Shown: positions 27,111 to 36,386, numbered from the stretch's first letter. The stretch is 64,000 nt of DNA from Paenibacillus profundus (GCF_021369635.1 NZ_JAJNBZ010000002.1:377320-441319); one strand, 5' to 3'. Numbers and translations: made by a program. The notes: generated from the sequence alone by a model not told the origin.

Positions 27111-27953
27111 ATGAGTAAGCGCACACGTATCGCCACACGCGTATTTATTCTCGGCATGGACGGGGCAGGCAATTGGAACGAGGAAGCCTCCACCCCGAAT
27201 ATGGACCGTATTATTAAGCAAGCGGGTGTCATGACGCAGCACGCACAGACGGAATTGCCGACGATTAGCGCCCAATGCTGGGGTTCGATGCTGCATGGGG
27301 TGACACCGGATCGGCACGGCGTCAACAACGATATTGTGGCGGAAACCCCGTTTCCGCAGAATTCTCCTTATCCGTCGTTCTTCCGCGTCGCGCGGGAAGC
27401 GGATGCCACGATGAAGCTGGCCTCGTTCACGGCATGGGTGCCGATTAACTTCGGACTTGTGGAGGACGGCCTGGACATTTATAAAGCTTCTGCCAATGAT
27501 GAAGAGCTGACGCGACTCGCAATCCAATATTTGCGCGAAGTTGATGATATCGATATTTTCTATTTCGCGATTGACCTGCCAGATGCCGCAGGACACCGTT
27601 ATGGTTACTGTACTGCAGAGCACGTGGAGTCGATCGGGGCAGCGGATGAGATGTTCGGTCAAGTGCTGAACGCGATTGAAGCAAGAGGATGGCTGGAAGA
27701 CAGCCTCATTCTGTTCGTCACGGATCATGGTGGCGGCGGGGCGGTGGCGACAGGTCACGGCAGCGACCATCCGATGGATCAGACGATATTTTGGGGTTGC
27801 GCGGGTCCGGGGGTGAACCGTTCAGCCCGCCTGGACGGCTTGACGTTCAAAGACACGGCAGCTGTCGTGGCGACGGCGCTCGGATTGCCGATTCCGGCAG
27901 CTTGGGATGCACGGTTGCCAGAGGATTTGTTCGTACGTGAAGTCATTCTGTAA
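27111..27953 (+). CDS. Alkaline-phosphatase-fold phosphodiesterase/phosphatase
   Basis: A 280-residue enzyme of the alkaline phosphatase/nucleotide pyrophosphatase superfamily. Metal-binding residues are visible in order: the Asp of ILGMDGAG (about 16), the nucleophile region LPTISAQCWGSMLHG, the Asp and His of DLPDAAGHRYG, the Asp-His of VTDHGGGG, and the His of GHGSDHPMDQ. It should hydrolyse a phosphate ester or diester; the substrate is unknown. It has no signal peptide. It lies between the GH35 gene and the DUF4091 gene (171 and 26 bases away), so a phosphorylated or phosphodiester-linked sugar is a reasonable inference. Confidence 0.82.
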   Translation: MSKRTRIATRVFILGMDGAGNWNEEASTPNMDRIIKQAGVMTQHAQTELPTISAQCWGSMLHGVTPDRHGVNNDIVAETPFPQNSPYPSFFRVAREADATMKLASFTAWVPINFGLVEDGLDIYKASANDEELTRLAIQYLREVDDIDIFYFAIDLPDAAGHRYGYCTAEHVESIGAADEMFGQVLNAIEARGWLEDSLILFVTDHGGGGAVATGHGSDHPMDQTIFWGCAGPGVNRSARLDGLTFKDTAAVVATALGLPIPAAWDARLPEDLFVREVIL

Positions 27954-27979
27954 TCGGTAAAAAAGGGGGGATACACGGT

Positions 27980-29716
27980 ATGACGATGTATGTAGGCGTA
28001 ACAGATATGTTCCACAAGGAAGTGCGCAGCTACAATGAATGGAATCGGTATACGACACTCGCGAAGAAGCGGCATCAGCGCGTTGTCAGCTGCAAGCGGG
28101 ATAGCGCAGCGTTTCAAGTATTGGTATCGAGCGACGAGCCGTTCCTGCTCGCGAAGAATGCCGATACGCTGTTCTGGAAGGGTGGAGCGCTGAACATTGC
28201 TCGCGTGGAGGTTGCCATTGCAGGAGCATCTGTTCATCCGGACGTGAAGCTGATCGGATTCATGCGGGACGACGACGGAACGCCGAAGGCAGATCTGCTG
28301 CTTGAAGATTCACATATACGGGTGGAAGCGCGCCAAGTGCAGCCGGTATGGGTGGAACTTCCAGCGGGAGAGTCGATGAGGGCAGGAACGTACCATGGCC
28401 GTGTCCGCCTGTTCACTCATCAAATGTTCGAGGATGAGCAGTGTGTCGGCGAGTGCACGTTTGAATGGATCGTGGCGGAAGAGACACTTCCTGAAGCGAA
28501 GGATTACCGCTTCTATCTGGATTTGTGGCAGCATAGCTCGAATATCGCACGGAAATATAACACCGGCCTCTGGACAGCAGAGCATTTTGCCGTATTGGAT
28601 GCTTATTTAGAAAGTATGGGTCAACTGGGGCAGAAATCCGTCACGGTCGTCGTCTCCGAAGTTCCATGGTCTGGGCAAATGTCCCATAACGACCGGGACC
28701 CGTCGGACTTGTTCGAATACAGCATCGTATCCGTGCAGAAGGCGGCGGATGGGGCGTTCCGTTACGATTTCTCCGCCTTGGAACGCTATATCGAGCTCGG
28801 CGAGCAGCACGGCATAACTCGTGAAATCGAAGTGTTCGGCCTTTTGAACATTTGGCAGGACACGCATGCAGGATATGGTGCGCTGGTCGAAGGCGTATCA
28901 GATGCGATTCGTGTCCGTTACTATGACGAAGCGAGCAGCACATACCGCTTCATGCGCGGGGAGAGCGAACTGCGCGCCTACGTTCAAGCGCTGGAGGCTC
29001 ACTTTACGGCTACGGGACGGGTGGAGCGAGTGCGGATTTTGGCGGACGAACCGGCGGATTACGACCTCTTCAATGAGAAGCTCTCTTGGCTGCGCCAGGC
29101 GGCGCCGGCCTTCAAGTATAAAGTCGCCATCAATCACGTCGAGTTCGTGGAAAAAGGAATGGAAGGCGTGTCCGATTACGTGCCGAGCTTCTACTGTGTC
29201 GTGAAGGAGCATGAGCGGCTGATGGAGCAGCGCCCGTCGATTGACGGAACGCTGTTGTACTACGTCTGCTGTAGTCCGGACCGCCCGAACACGTTCCTTG
29301 GCTCCCCGGCGCTGGAGAGCCGACTCGTCGCGTGGTATGTTGAGCAGCTTGGGCTGGACGGCTTCCTGCGCTGGAATTATACCGTATGGCCGGATCATCC
29401 TCTCGAGAAGTTAGCATACCGCTCAGAGATTTGGAAAGCCGGGGATACGAACTTCGTCTATCCGGGTCCGCTCGGCAAGCCGCTCTTGTCGCTGCGCTAC
29501 AAATGGCTGCAGCGCGGCATCCGCGATTTCGAGCTCATGCAGCTGCTGAAGGAGCAGGGCGAAGGCGAACGGGTTAAGGCGGCCTTGACACGCGTATTCC
29601 GCTATAAGCAGATTGCAGATTGCGATCCCGACCGCCGTGCACATGCAGAGGCGATGTATAGCTTGAGCGCGGCAGACTATGACGAACTGCTTCTCGGTGT
29701 AACAGAGCGAGTATAA
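27980..29716 (+). CDS. DUF4091-type putative glycoside hydrolase
   Basis: A 578-residue protein: an N-terminal beta-sandwich, a central (beta/alpha)8-like region and a C-terminal DUF4091-type segment. Carbohydrate-active features include YRFYLDLWQHSSNIA, ILADEPADYDLF with its acidic residues, YYVCCSPDRPNTFL, GFLRWNYTVWPDHPL and the ending YKWLQRGIRDFELMQLL, which is characteristic of DUF4091. Members are generally regarded as uncharacterised glycosidases. No signal peptide is present. It is 26 bases behind the phosphatase-fold gene, with a strong GGGGGGA ribosome binding site, and is closed by a terminator. Confidence 0.8.
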   Translation: MTMYVGVTDMFHKEVRSYNEWNRYTTLAKKRHQRVVSCKRDSAAFQVLVSSDEPFLLAKNADTLFWKGGALNIARVEVAIAGASVHPDVKLIGFMRDDDGTPKADLLLEDSHIRVEARQVQPVWVELPAGESMRAGTYHGRVRLFTHQMFEDEQCVGECTFEWIVAEETLPEAKDYRFYLDLWQHSSNIARKYNTGLWTAEHFAVLDAYLESMGQLGQKSVTVVVSEVPWSGQMSHNDRDPSDLFEYSIVSVQKAADGAFRYDFSALERYIELGEQHGITREIEVFGLLNIWQDTHAGYGALVEGVSDAIRVRYYDEASSTYRFMRGESELRAYVQALEAHFTATGRVERVRILADEPADYDLFNEKLSWLRQAAPAFKYKVAINHVEFVEKGMEGVSDYVPSFYCVVKEHERLMEQRPSIDGTLLYYVCCSPDRPNTFLGSPALESRLVAWYVEQLGLDGFLRWNYTVWPDHPLEKLAYRSEIWKAGDTNFVYPGPLGKPLLSLRYKWLQRGIRDFELMQLLKEQGEGERVKAALTRVFRYKQIADCDPDRRAHAEAMYSLSAADYDELLLGVTERV

Positions 29717-29729
29717 ATTATAAATGGAG

Positions 29730-29776
29730 AGGCTGTTCCAATGGTCACACAGACCAAGGGTCAGCCCCTTTTCTTT
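29730..29776 (+). terminator. Terminator of the glycan operon
   Basis: GGCTGTTCC..GGGTCAGCC stem followed by CCTTTTCTTTT. Confidence 0.7.
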
Positions 29777-29782
29777 TAAAAC

Positions 29783-30084
29783 GAGAACAGATTGACGGGC
29801 TTCCGTTCAATAGTCCTTATGTCCATTCTCTCATATAATCAGGCAGGATAACGTTAAGGGCAAGGAGTATGCAGCTTCGAATAGATACCATTGCATGAAG
29901 CGGCTGATATGATGTAAGTTAATGGGAGTTAACTATAATTATCATTGGACATGCCACCTTCTGAAGAAAGGGGAGAATGGAACAAAGGGGCCGATGAATC
30001 GAATCGCTCTGTTCGCATCATATCATTGCACGAACGGATCTTTTCGTTAATATTGCAGAGTCATGCTTTGCTATTCGATAGAGG
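29783..30084 (+). repeat. Interspersed structured element, copy 2
   Basis: A 302-bp homologue of 16136-16429, in the same orientation and also directly behind a plus-strand gene. The left core (29815-29843, CCTTATGTCCATTCTCTCAT) is mirrored at 29961-29988 (AAGGGGAGAATGGAAC). At the left end TTGACGG / CCGTTCAA can fold as a small hairpin. Near the right end ACGAA..TTCGT is preserved as in copy 1. No ORF is shared. The gap 29717-30119 holds nothing else. Confidence 0.75.
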
Positions 30085-30119
30085 TTTTCTCATGATGTAG
30101 TCTGCATGGCTGCAATCAC

Positions 30120-31148
30120 TTACGTGGCACCCTGCAAGACCGAACTCCCTTCATTAGGGGCCAACTGCTCCGGTAGTGTATCGCATACTGGCATTCTCGC
30201 GGAAGCTGGCTGCTCCAATTCCTCTGATTGAGGTTTTCCAACCACTTGCAGGACAAAGTCCGTAACATTAGCTTCATACCGTTCTTTATCTATGCAATAG
30301 GAAACACCATGTGTGGCCCCATTCACCAGCATGAACGCTTTCGGTTCGGGCTTTGCGTTGTACAGGTCGGCACTCATGTAGGTCGGAACGAAAATATCCT
30401 TGCTGCCATGAATGAACATAATCGGCAGTCTGCATGTCTTCATGACGCGGATGGGGCTTACGTCCTCAAGCTCGAATCCGGCTTTGCGCTTTAACAAGCG
30501 ATTGATGAGCGGCATAATCGGCCAGGCGGGCATATGATTGAGCTTCGTGACCTGATGATGGATTAGCTCCGTTAAGTCCGAATACGGGCAATCCGCAATA
30601 ATGAACCGGACCTGTGGACGGTGCATGGCGGCATACTCGAGTACGGTTCCGCCGCCCAGCGACTGGCCGTGCAGACCGATTGCGCAGTCTTCCCCTTTAC
30701 GGGCGATGACCCAATCTACCCATGCCTGCACGTCTTTTTTTTCATTAAATCCGAAGGTGGTATACTGCCCCTCGCTCTGGCCGTGACGGCGCTGATCTAC
30801 GAGCAGAACGTTAAAGCCCAGCTTGAAGAACATCGCCATGAATTGGGCGGACCAGGTCAGTGCCGACGTATAGCCGTGCACGATGATGATGACACGTTTG
30901 GATGCAGGAAATGATTCGATATAATACCCGTGCAGCGCTAAGCCATCATGGCTGCGGATGAACAGCTCCTCTTTATCGCAATCGTCATACTGCTTCTTAC
31001 GGAACACCTTATGCTGTTCAAGCAAATCGAGGCATTGCTCATAGGTGGAGCTCTTCATCCGCGTCATCTGAAAAACGGCAAAATGCGGAATTATCCAGAT
31101 GGACAACAGGATGAACAGAATGATGCCGCCTGCTATCGGAATCCACAT
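30120..31148 (-). CDS. Membrane-anchored alpha/beta hydrolase
   Basis: A 342-residue alpha/beta-fold hydrolase with an N-terminal helix (about 4-24) that should anchor it to the membrane. The oxyanion region is IIVHGYTSALTWSA. The nucleophile elbow is GLHGQSLGGGTVLEY (Ser about 168), the acid is in FIHGSKDIFVP and the catalytic His in NGATHGVSY. It resembles the YqkD type of Bacillus. The substrate is unknown. The ATG has AAGGAGAGG upstream on the minus strand. Transcribed alone, convergent to the glycan operon. Confidence 0.85.
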   Translation of the reverse strand: MWIPIAGGIILFILLSIWIIPHFAVFQMTRMKSSTYEQCLDLLEQHKVFRKKQYDDCDKEELFIRSHDGLALHGYYIESFPASKRVIIIVHGYTSALTWSAQFMAMFFKLGFNVLLVDQRRHGQSEGQYTTFGFNEKKDVQAWVDWVIARKGEDCAIGLHGQSLGGGTVLEYAAMHRPQVRFIIADCPYSDLTELIHHQVTKLNHMPAWPIMPLINRLLKRKAGFELEDVSPIRVMKTCRLPIMFIHGSKDIFVPTYMSADLYNAKPEPKAFMLVNGATHGVSYCIDKERYEANVTDFVLQVVGKPQSEELEQPASARMPVCDTLPEQLAPNEGSSVLQGAT

Positions 31149-31322
31149 GTCAATCCTCTCCTTAGTCTACGTAGTCTTGTCTTCTTGTATCTATTAGGGT
31201 GTGCAATTTCATCCCAATTTACACTTGTCATTCGACTGCATTCTACTCACGTACAACATGGTGCAGGTTGGCGAAGATGTTCAGTTTTTGTACAATGAGA
31301 ACATAAGGAATGAAAACGGGGG

Positions 31323-32879
31323 ATGACATTGAATTCGGAAGAGCATGTAATTCAGGAAGAACGCAGTGCATGTGAACGAAAGGGCAGTGTGGGGGGGACG
31401 GTGGTGAATTGGCCAAGTCCGGCACGCAGGCTGCTTATCGCTGGAACGGGGAGCGGCGTCGGCAAGACGACCGTTACACTCGGCATTATGAGGGCGCTAA
31501 CTCGCAATGGCTGGAAGGTGCAGCCATTCAAGTGCGGCCCTGATTACATTGACCCCACTTATCATACTGCAGTGACAGGCGTACCGTCGCGCAATCTTGA
31601 CAGTTGGATGTGCGGTCCAGATGGCATGCGTGACATCTTCGTCCGGAGAGCGAACGGAGCGGACATTGCCATTATGGAAGGCGTCATGGGATTGTATGAC
31701 GGACGTAGAGCAGACTCCGACGAGGGAAGCTCTGCTTCCGTTGCGAAGCAGATGGATTGTCCGGTGCTGCTCGTCATTGATGCTTCGGGCATGGCTAGAA
31801 GCGCTGCTGCTATGGTAGCTGGCTTTCAACATTTCGATGCGGAGGTTCGCATTGCCGGAGTGATCGCTAACAACGTCGGCAGTGAGAGGCATGGCAAGCT
31901 GCTCCGCGAAGCAATTGAGTCCGCATGCGGCGTGCCGCTGATCGGCTTTGTGCTGCGTGATACAGGGCTGGCCGTTCCAGAACGACATCTGGGGTTGGTG
32001 CCAGCCATCGAACGGGGAACGCTTGACTCACTGTTCGAGCGTATGGCTGATGCAGTCGAAGCGCATACGGATCTGAATGAGATCGTTCGGATCGCAGAGT
32101 CAGCGCCGTTGCGGAACATGGACGACTTGAGCTTAGGCGCAGCGGATAGCAACGATATTCCGAGCAAGCAGAGCAGCTTCTCTTCCGTACGAGAGGCAGG
32201 GCAAGAGCTCGGCGTCACTCAGGAGCCGCTGCGTTTGGCGCTTGCTTATGACGCGGCATTTCACTTCTACTATCCGGACAATATGGAGCTGCTCGAAGCG
32301 TGCGGCTTCGAGCTTGTCCGCTTCTCGCCGCTGGCAGATGAGCCGGTACCGGATGGTGTCGACGGCTTGTATATTGGCGGCGGCTTCCCAGAAGCGTTCG
32401 CGCCGGAATTAGCGAAGTGCAGCCGCGCATTGGCTTCCATCCGCCAAGTTATTGAGGCAGGAACACCGACATTTGCTGAATGCGGGGGTTATATGCTTCT
32501 GACCGAGCGGCTTGTGTTAACGGATGGAAGCGTCTATCCGCTCATCGGCATCCTCCCAGGCGAGACGCGCATGGGAACGAAGCTGGCTGCACTCGGTTAC
32601 CGTGAAGTGACAGGGGAGGCAGGTAATTTCCTGCTGCCAATGGAGCAGATGGCGCGCGGACATGAGTTCCATTATTCGACAGTTCACGTGGAGGAGGCGC
32701 AAGCGCTCCCTCCGGCATACCGTTCCCGCGGATTGGCCGGAGAGCGGCCCGAAGGAGCGGTGTATCAGGATCGACTTCAACTCGTGGCCGGCTATACGCA
32801 CATCCACTTCGGGTCGAATTCCGCCATTGTGACAAATTGGGCGCAAGCCTGTGTCGCATTTCGTCAAAAACGTTTATAA
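31323..32879 (+). CDS. Cobyrinic acid a,c-diamide synthase
   Basis: This enzyme amidates the a and c side chains of cobyrinic acid (or hydrogenobyrinic acid) using ATP and glutamine. It has an N-terminal P-loop amidoligase domain (GTGSGVGKTT, then FKCGPDYIDPTYH and EGVMGLYDGR). A class-I glutamine amidotransferase domain at the C terminus has its Cys in PTFAECGGYMLL and a His in HEFHYSTV. Length 518. No other cobalamin genes and no cobalamin riboswitch are visible here, so it is an orphan copy, possibly for salvage. The start is uncertain: the ATG at 31323 lies hard against GGGGG; GTG codons at 31401 and 31404 with a G-run are alternatives, and the P-loop domain begins only after them. Confidence 0.9.
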   Translation: MTLNSEEHVIQEERSACERKGSVGGTVVNWPSPARRLLIAGTGSGVGKTTVTLGIMRALTRNGWKVQPFKCGPDYIDPTYHTAVTGVPSRNLDSWMCGPDGMRDIFVRRANGADIAIMEGVMGLYDGRRADSDEGSSASVAKQMDCPVLLVIDASGMARSAAAMVAGFQHFDAEVRIAGVIANNVGSERHGKLLREAIESACGVPLIGFVLRDTGLAVPERHLGLVPAIERGTLDSLFERMADAVEAHTDLNEIVRIAESAPLRNMDDLSLGAADSNDIPSKQSSFSSVREAGQELGVTQEPLRLALAYDAAFHFYYPDNMELLEACGFELVRFSPLADEPVPDGVDGLYIGGGFPEAFAPELAKCSRALASIRQVIEAGTPTFAECGGYMLLTERLVLTDGSVYPLIGILPGETRMGTKLAALGYREVTGEAGNFLLPMEQMARGHEFHYSTVHVEEAQALPPAYRSRGLAGERPEGAVYQDRLQLVAGYTHIHFGSNSAIVTNWAQACVAFRQKRL

Positions 32880-32890
32880 TGTATCCTAGG

Positions 32891-32912
32891 ACGAGCCCCG
32901 CGCATGCGGGGT
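32891..32912 (+). terminator. Weak hairpin after cbiA
   Basis: CCCCGC-gcat-GCGGGG stem followed by TCTTCC. It is compact and GC-rich but lacks a T run. Confidence 0.4.
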
Positions 32913-33030
32913 CTTCCACTGTTCATGAATAAGAATTCACAAGCTTCATACTAGTGTGGTAAACAACCTCTATTAAATACTTAGACAATGAACGTTACGT
33001 TATGCTGATAAGCGAAAGGATTTGGAACAG

Positions 33031-34881
33031 ATGTGTGGCATTGCCGGTATATATCATTTTCATGATCAACAACCTTCTGAACATATCGTCCGCAGCATGA
33101 TGGATTTAATTCATCATCGCGGACCGGATGATGCAAAGCTGTGGATCGGCGATCGCGTCGGTCTCGGATTTCGCCGTCTATCCATTATTGACGTTGCCGT
33201 TGGGGCACAGCCGCTCAGCAACGAGGACGACTCGGTATGGATTATATTCAACGGTGAGATTTATAACTATTTGGAACTGCGCGAAGATTTGATTCAACGC
33301 GGCCACCAGTTCAAGACACATACCGATACGGAAGTTATTCTTCACCTATATGAAGAGCACGGCTCCAAGTGCGTGAATCACCTGCGCGGCATGTTCGGGT
33401 TTGCGATCTGGGACCGCAACAAGCAGGAGCTATTCATTGCGCGCGACCATTTCGGTATCAAGCCGGTCTATTATTTCATGAACGAAGAGATGTTCGTCTT
33501 CGGTTCGGAGATTAAGAGCCTCTTGGCCGTACCGGGTGTACCGCGTCAAGTGAATATGAACGGCTTGTATAATTATTTGACGTTTCAATATGTGCCTGAT
33601 CCTGAAACGATGTATGCGGGTATTCACAAGCTGCCGCCCGCACACTGCATTACGATTCCGTTCGGTGGCAAGCCGGTCATTGAGAAGTACTGGGACCCGA
33701 TGTTCGAGCCGGTGGAGCGTCCGCTGACGCAAATTATCGAGGAAATCCGCGATGTTATGCGCGACTCTGTGGAGCATCATCTGCATAGCGAAGTACAGCG
33801 CGGCTGCTTCCTCTCTAGTGGTATCGACTCGACCATTACGTCGACTTTGATGCGCTCCATCGAACCGATTAAAACATTTAGCGTCGGATTTGAAGGTCCG
33901 AACGATGAGACGATCATTGCACGTGATACGGCCAGACAGATAGACACGGAGCATTATGACCGCATAATTACGCAGGAGATGTATTTCGATGCGGTGCCGC
34001 GTGCCATCTGGCATTTGGATGAGCCGGTAGCTGATCCTTCTGCGATCGCATTATACGAGGTGGCGCGCCTAGCTAAGGAGCATGTCACCGTGGTACTGTC
34101 GGGCGAAGGGGCCGATGAGCTGTTCGGGGGATACCGCATCTACCGTGAACCGCATTCATTGCGTTACTTGTCATGGATGCCGGAAGGTATGCAGCGCGTG
34201 ATGAACCGTATTGTGCGTTCCGTTCCGTTCTCGTTCTACGGGAAAAATTATTTGCTGCGCGGAACGACTCCGCTTGAGGAGCGTTTCTTAGGCAATGCGA
34301 ACATTATGACGGATGATGCGAAGACAGAGCTGTTGCGGGCAAGCGCAGACGAAATGTCATCCTTCACGAAGCCGTTCGATATTGCACGTCAATATTATGA
34401 CCGGACGCGGCACCTTGATCCGGTGTCCCGCATGCAGTATATCGATATGAACCTGTGGATGCCAGGAGATATTCTAATGAAAGCGGACAAGCTGACGATG
34501 GCTCATTCGCTCGAACTGCGCGTGCCGTTCCTGGACCGCAAAGTATTCGATATCGCCCGCCGCATCCCGGCTCAACACCGCATTGCGGAAGGGACGACGA
34601 AGTACGCGTTGCGCAAAGCGATGGAAGGCATCATTCCGGATTCGGTCCTGCATCGTCCGAAGCTCGGCTTCCCGGTTCCAATGCGGGATTGGCTGCGTAC
34701 AGAGCGCGCGAACATTATGTGGGAAGAGTTGTCTTCCAGCGGCATCGATCACATCATTAACCTGACGTCGGTCGAGGATATGTTCCGCCGGCATAAGAAC
34801 GGTCAAGGAGACTACTCGCGTAAAATTTGGGTATTGTATGTGTTCGGTCTGTGGTACCGGACATATATGAGAAAGCAGTAG
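33031..34881 (+). CDS. Glutamine-hydrolysing asparagine synthetase
   Basis: A 616-residue enzyme that makes asparagine from aspartate, glutamine and ATP. The start at 33031 exposes Cys2 as the N-terminal nucleophile (MCGIAGIYHF), with AAAGGA upstream; three further codons upstream are not needed. The glutaminase domain (LIHHRGPDD, FRRLSIID, FNGEIYNY) is followed by the synthetase domain, with the pyrophosphate loop FLSSGIDST, the segment SGEGADELFGGY and VPFLDRKV. Length fits AsnB/AsnO of Bacillus; AsnO works in sporulation, but the sequence alone does not decide between them. Monocistronic, followed by a strong terminator. Confidence 0.93.
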   Translation: MCGIAGIYHFHDQQPSEHIVRSMMDLIHHRGPDDAKLWIGDRVGLGFRRLSIIDVAVGAQPLSNEDDSVWIIFNGEIYNYLELREDLIQRGHQFKTHTDTEVILHLYEEHGSKCVNHLRGMFGFAIWDRNKQELFIARDHFGIKPVYYFMNEEMFVFGSEIKSLLAVPGVPRQVNMNGLYNYLTFQYVPDPETMYAGIHKLPPAHCITIPFGGKPVIEKYWDPMFEPVERPLTQIIEEIRDVMRDSVEHHLHSEVQRGCFLSSGIDSTITSTLMRSIEPIKTFSVGFEGPNDETIIARDTARQIDTEHYDRIITQEMYFDAVPRAIWHLDEPVADPSAIALYEVARLAKEHVTVVLSGEGADELFGGYRIYREPHSLRYLSWMPEGMQRVMNRIVRSVPFSFYGKNYLLRGTTPLEERFLGNANIMTDDAKTELLRASADEMSSFTKPFDIARQYYDRTRHLDPVSRMQYIDMNLWMPGDILMKADKLTMAHSLELRVPFLDRKVFDIARRIPAQHRIAEGTTKYALRKAMEGIIPDSVLHRPKLGFPVPMRDWLRTERANIMWEELSSSGIDHIINLTSVEDMFRRHKNGQGDYSRKIWVLYVFGLWYRTYMRKQ

Positions 34882-34957
34882 CATCGAATTATAGAGTAAT
34901 GAGACGGATACCCGCCATTCTTGTTTTTTGCATGAATTCGGGTTGTCGACAAGATTA

Positions 34958-34987
34958 GCACTTCTCCATAGGAGAGGTGCTTTTTCG
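34958..34987 (+). terminator. Terminator after asparagine synthetase
   Basis: AGCACTTCTCC / GGAGAGGTGCT stem, loop ATA, then TTTTTC. Confidence 0.85.
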
Positions 34988-35130
34988 CTTGTTCATGCAA
35001 ATATCGACAATTATACATGTTAAATAATACCCATATTGCCATATATAGAAAGTAATGTTTGGGAAATGCTGAAAATCTATATTAAAGTACTAGGTGAACC
35101 TATTAAATATTGATATGGAGGTCATCGCGT

Positions 35131-36222
35131 ATGTACAAAAAAATAGTTCCCGCGTCTTTGTTTGCCTTGGTACTCATTTTTGTGTTTTCTGTAACGACTG
35201 TGTTTGGAGCTGCTAAAATAGGGGAGCCGCTTAATTATCCGGAAAAGGGCTGGGATCGATATTCGTATACGTCACCCGAAATAACCTATGAAGGAAATTG
35301 GTGGGTTGGGAATGTCGCAAAACATAGCACCAATAAGGATGCTTCATTCAAGTTTAATTTTGAAGGCACATCATTCCGAATCATTACGCAAAATTATGGA
35401 TATGTAGACACTTCGGACAATATTTCAGTTATCGTTGACGGCAAAATTAACGGTAAATTATCATTGCAAGATATTCCATATGATTATTATAATTCAAGAC
35501 TGGCATATGAACTCAGTGGGCTTGAGTATGGCGAGCATACGATTGAATTCGTTAACAATCAAAGCAACAAGCATATATTGCTGACAGCGATTGACCTTCA
35601 GCAGGGAAGTCAGTTAAAGCCATATAATCCAGATGCCATCAACAGCCCTAAGCTGAGCGTTACATCGGTTACCTATGCAGTATATTTGAATCAGACGTTC
35701 GACGTTCAGATTTCACTCGATAATGTGAACTACATTTATGCGGAAGACTTTACGATACAATATGACAAAACACGCTTCCGCCTGGAAGAGGTTGCAGTCG
35801 ACAATAAATTAATGCTAGCGCATCAAAGCGACACAGGCGCGTTGTTGCGGCTCATTACGGCGAGCAAAGGGAAATATAACGGGATTCACGGAAAAAGTAA
35901 GCTCGTTAATTTGAAGTTTAGAGCGATTGGATTGGGAGACGGGAAGATTCAAGCCGTGCAGGCAAAGATTGCAGATAATGGAACGCGGGAAATCGACCTG
36001 CTATCAGGTAATTTAGGAGGACGAACCTTTACGGTCGTCGGCAGTTCAGAATTCAGTCTGAAGCATTTAGGCGTGCTTGCCTATTATTATGAAGATGACA
36101 AAGCCAAATTACCGCAAAATCTTCAAAATGTGGTCGGCGGTCAAGGAACGGTTGGAGAAGTTGATTTAACCCAACTCGTCAAATCGATTTTATCGAATCC
36201 CCATTATAATGTGAAATCCTAA
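35131..36222 (+). CDS. Exported cohesin-domain protein
   Basis: A 363-residue secreted protein. A signal peptide (KKIVPASLFALVLIFVFSV, cleavage near VFGA) is followed by a jelly-roll domain of about 140 residues (FEGTSFRIITQNYG, ISVIVDGKING, GEHTIEFVN). From about residue 165 there is a cohesin-type beta-sandwich (FDVQISLDNVNYIYAEDFTI, YDKTRFRLEEV, GKSKLVNLKFRAIGLGDGKI). A final segment ending GEVDLTQLVKSILSNP looks like a dockerin half that lacks the calcium-binding loop residues. It may hold partner enzymes or bind carbohydrate at the cell surface; no catalytic domain exists. GGAGG lies nine bases before the ATG. Its lower GC content than its neighbours is noticeable. Confidence 0.75.
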   Translation: MYKKIVPASLFALVLIFVFSVTTVFGAAKIGEPLNYPEKGWDRYSYTSPEITYEGNWWVGNVAKHSTNKDASFKFNFEGTSFRIITQNYGYVDTSDNISVIVDGKINGKLSLQDIPYDYYNSRLAYELSGLEYGEHTIEFVNNQSNKHILLTAIDLQQGSQLKPYNPDAINSPKLSVTSVTYAVYLNQTFDVQISLDNVNYIYAEDFTIQYDKTRFRLEEVAVDNKLMLAHQSDTGALLRLITASKGKYNGIHGKSKLVNLKFRAIGLGDGKIQAVQAKIADNGTREIDLLSGNLGGRTFTVVGSSEFSLKHLGVLAYYYEDDKAKLPQNLQNVVGGQGTVGEVDLTQLVKSILSNPHYNVKS

Positions 36223-36229
36223 CAATAAG

Positions 36230-36286
36230 GAAGCTGCAAGTTGTTTTCGAAAGAAATTGTGAAAACGGCCTGCGGCTTCTTCTCAT
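36230..36286 (+). terminator. Terminator after the cohesin gene
   Basis: GAAGCTGCA..TGCGGCTTC stem with an inner pairing, followed by TTCTCATTTT. Confidence 0.65.
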
Positions 36287-36386
36287 TTTCCGACATATGA
36301 GTTGGAAGCGAACACCTACGGATGCCGCTGAATAATCAGCGACTGTACTCCACAAAATAATCCTTGATTGCCAAGGAGGTGTAGCT

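Noticed and set aside
26670-27770. Long minus-strand ORF (366 residues)
   Set aside because: It lies wholly opposite the GH35 and phosphatase-fold genes, both of which have clear family motifs; it is a shadow frame of GC-rich codons.
31149-31322. Cobalamin riboswitch before cbiA
   Set aside because: Too short, and no B12-box sequence could be recognised.
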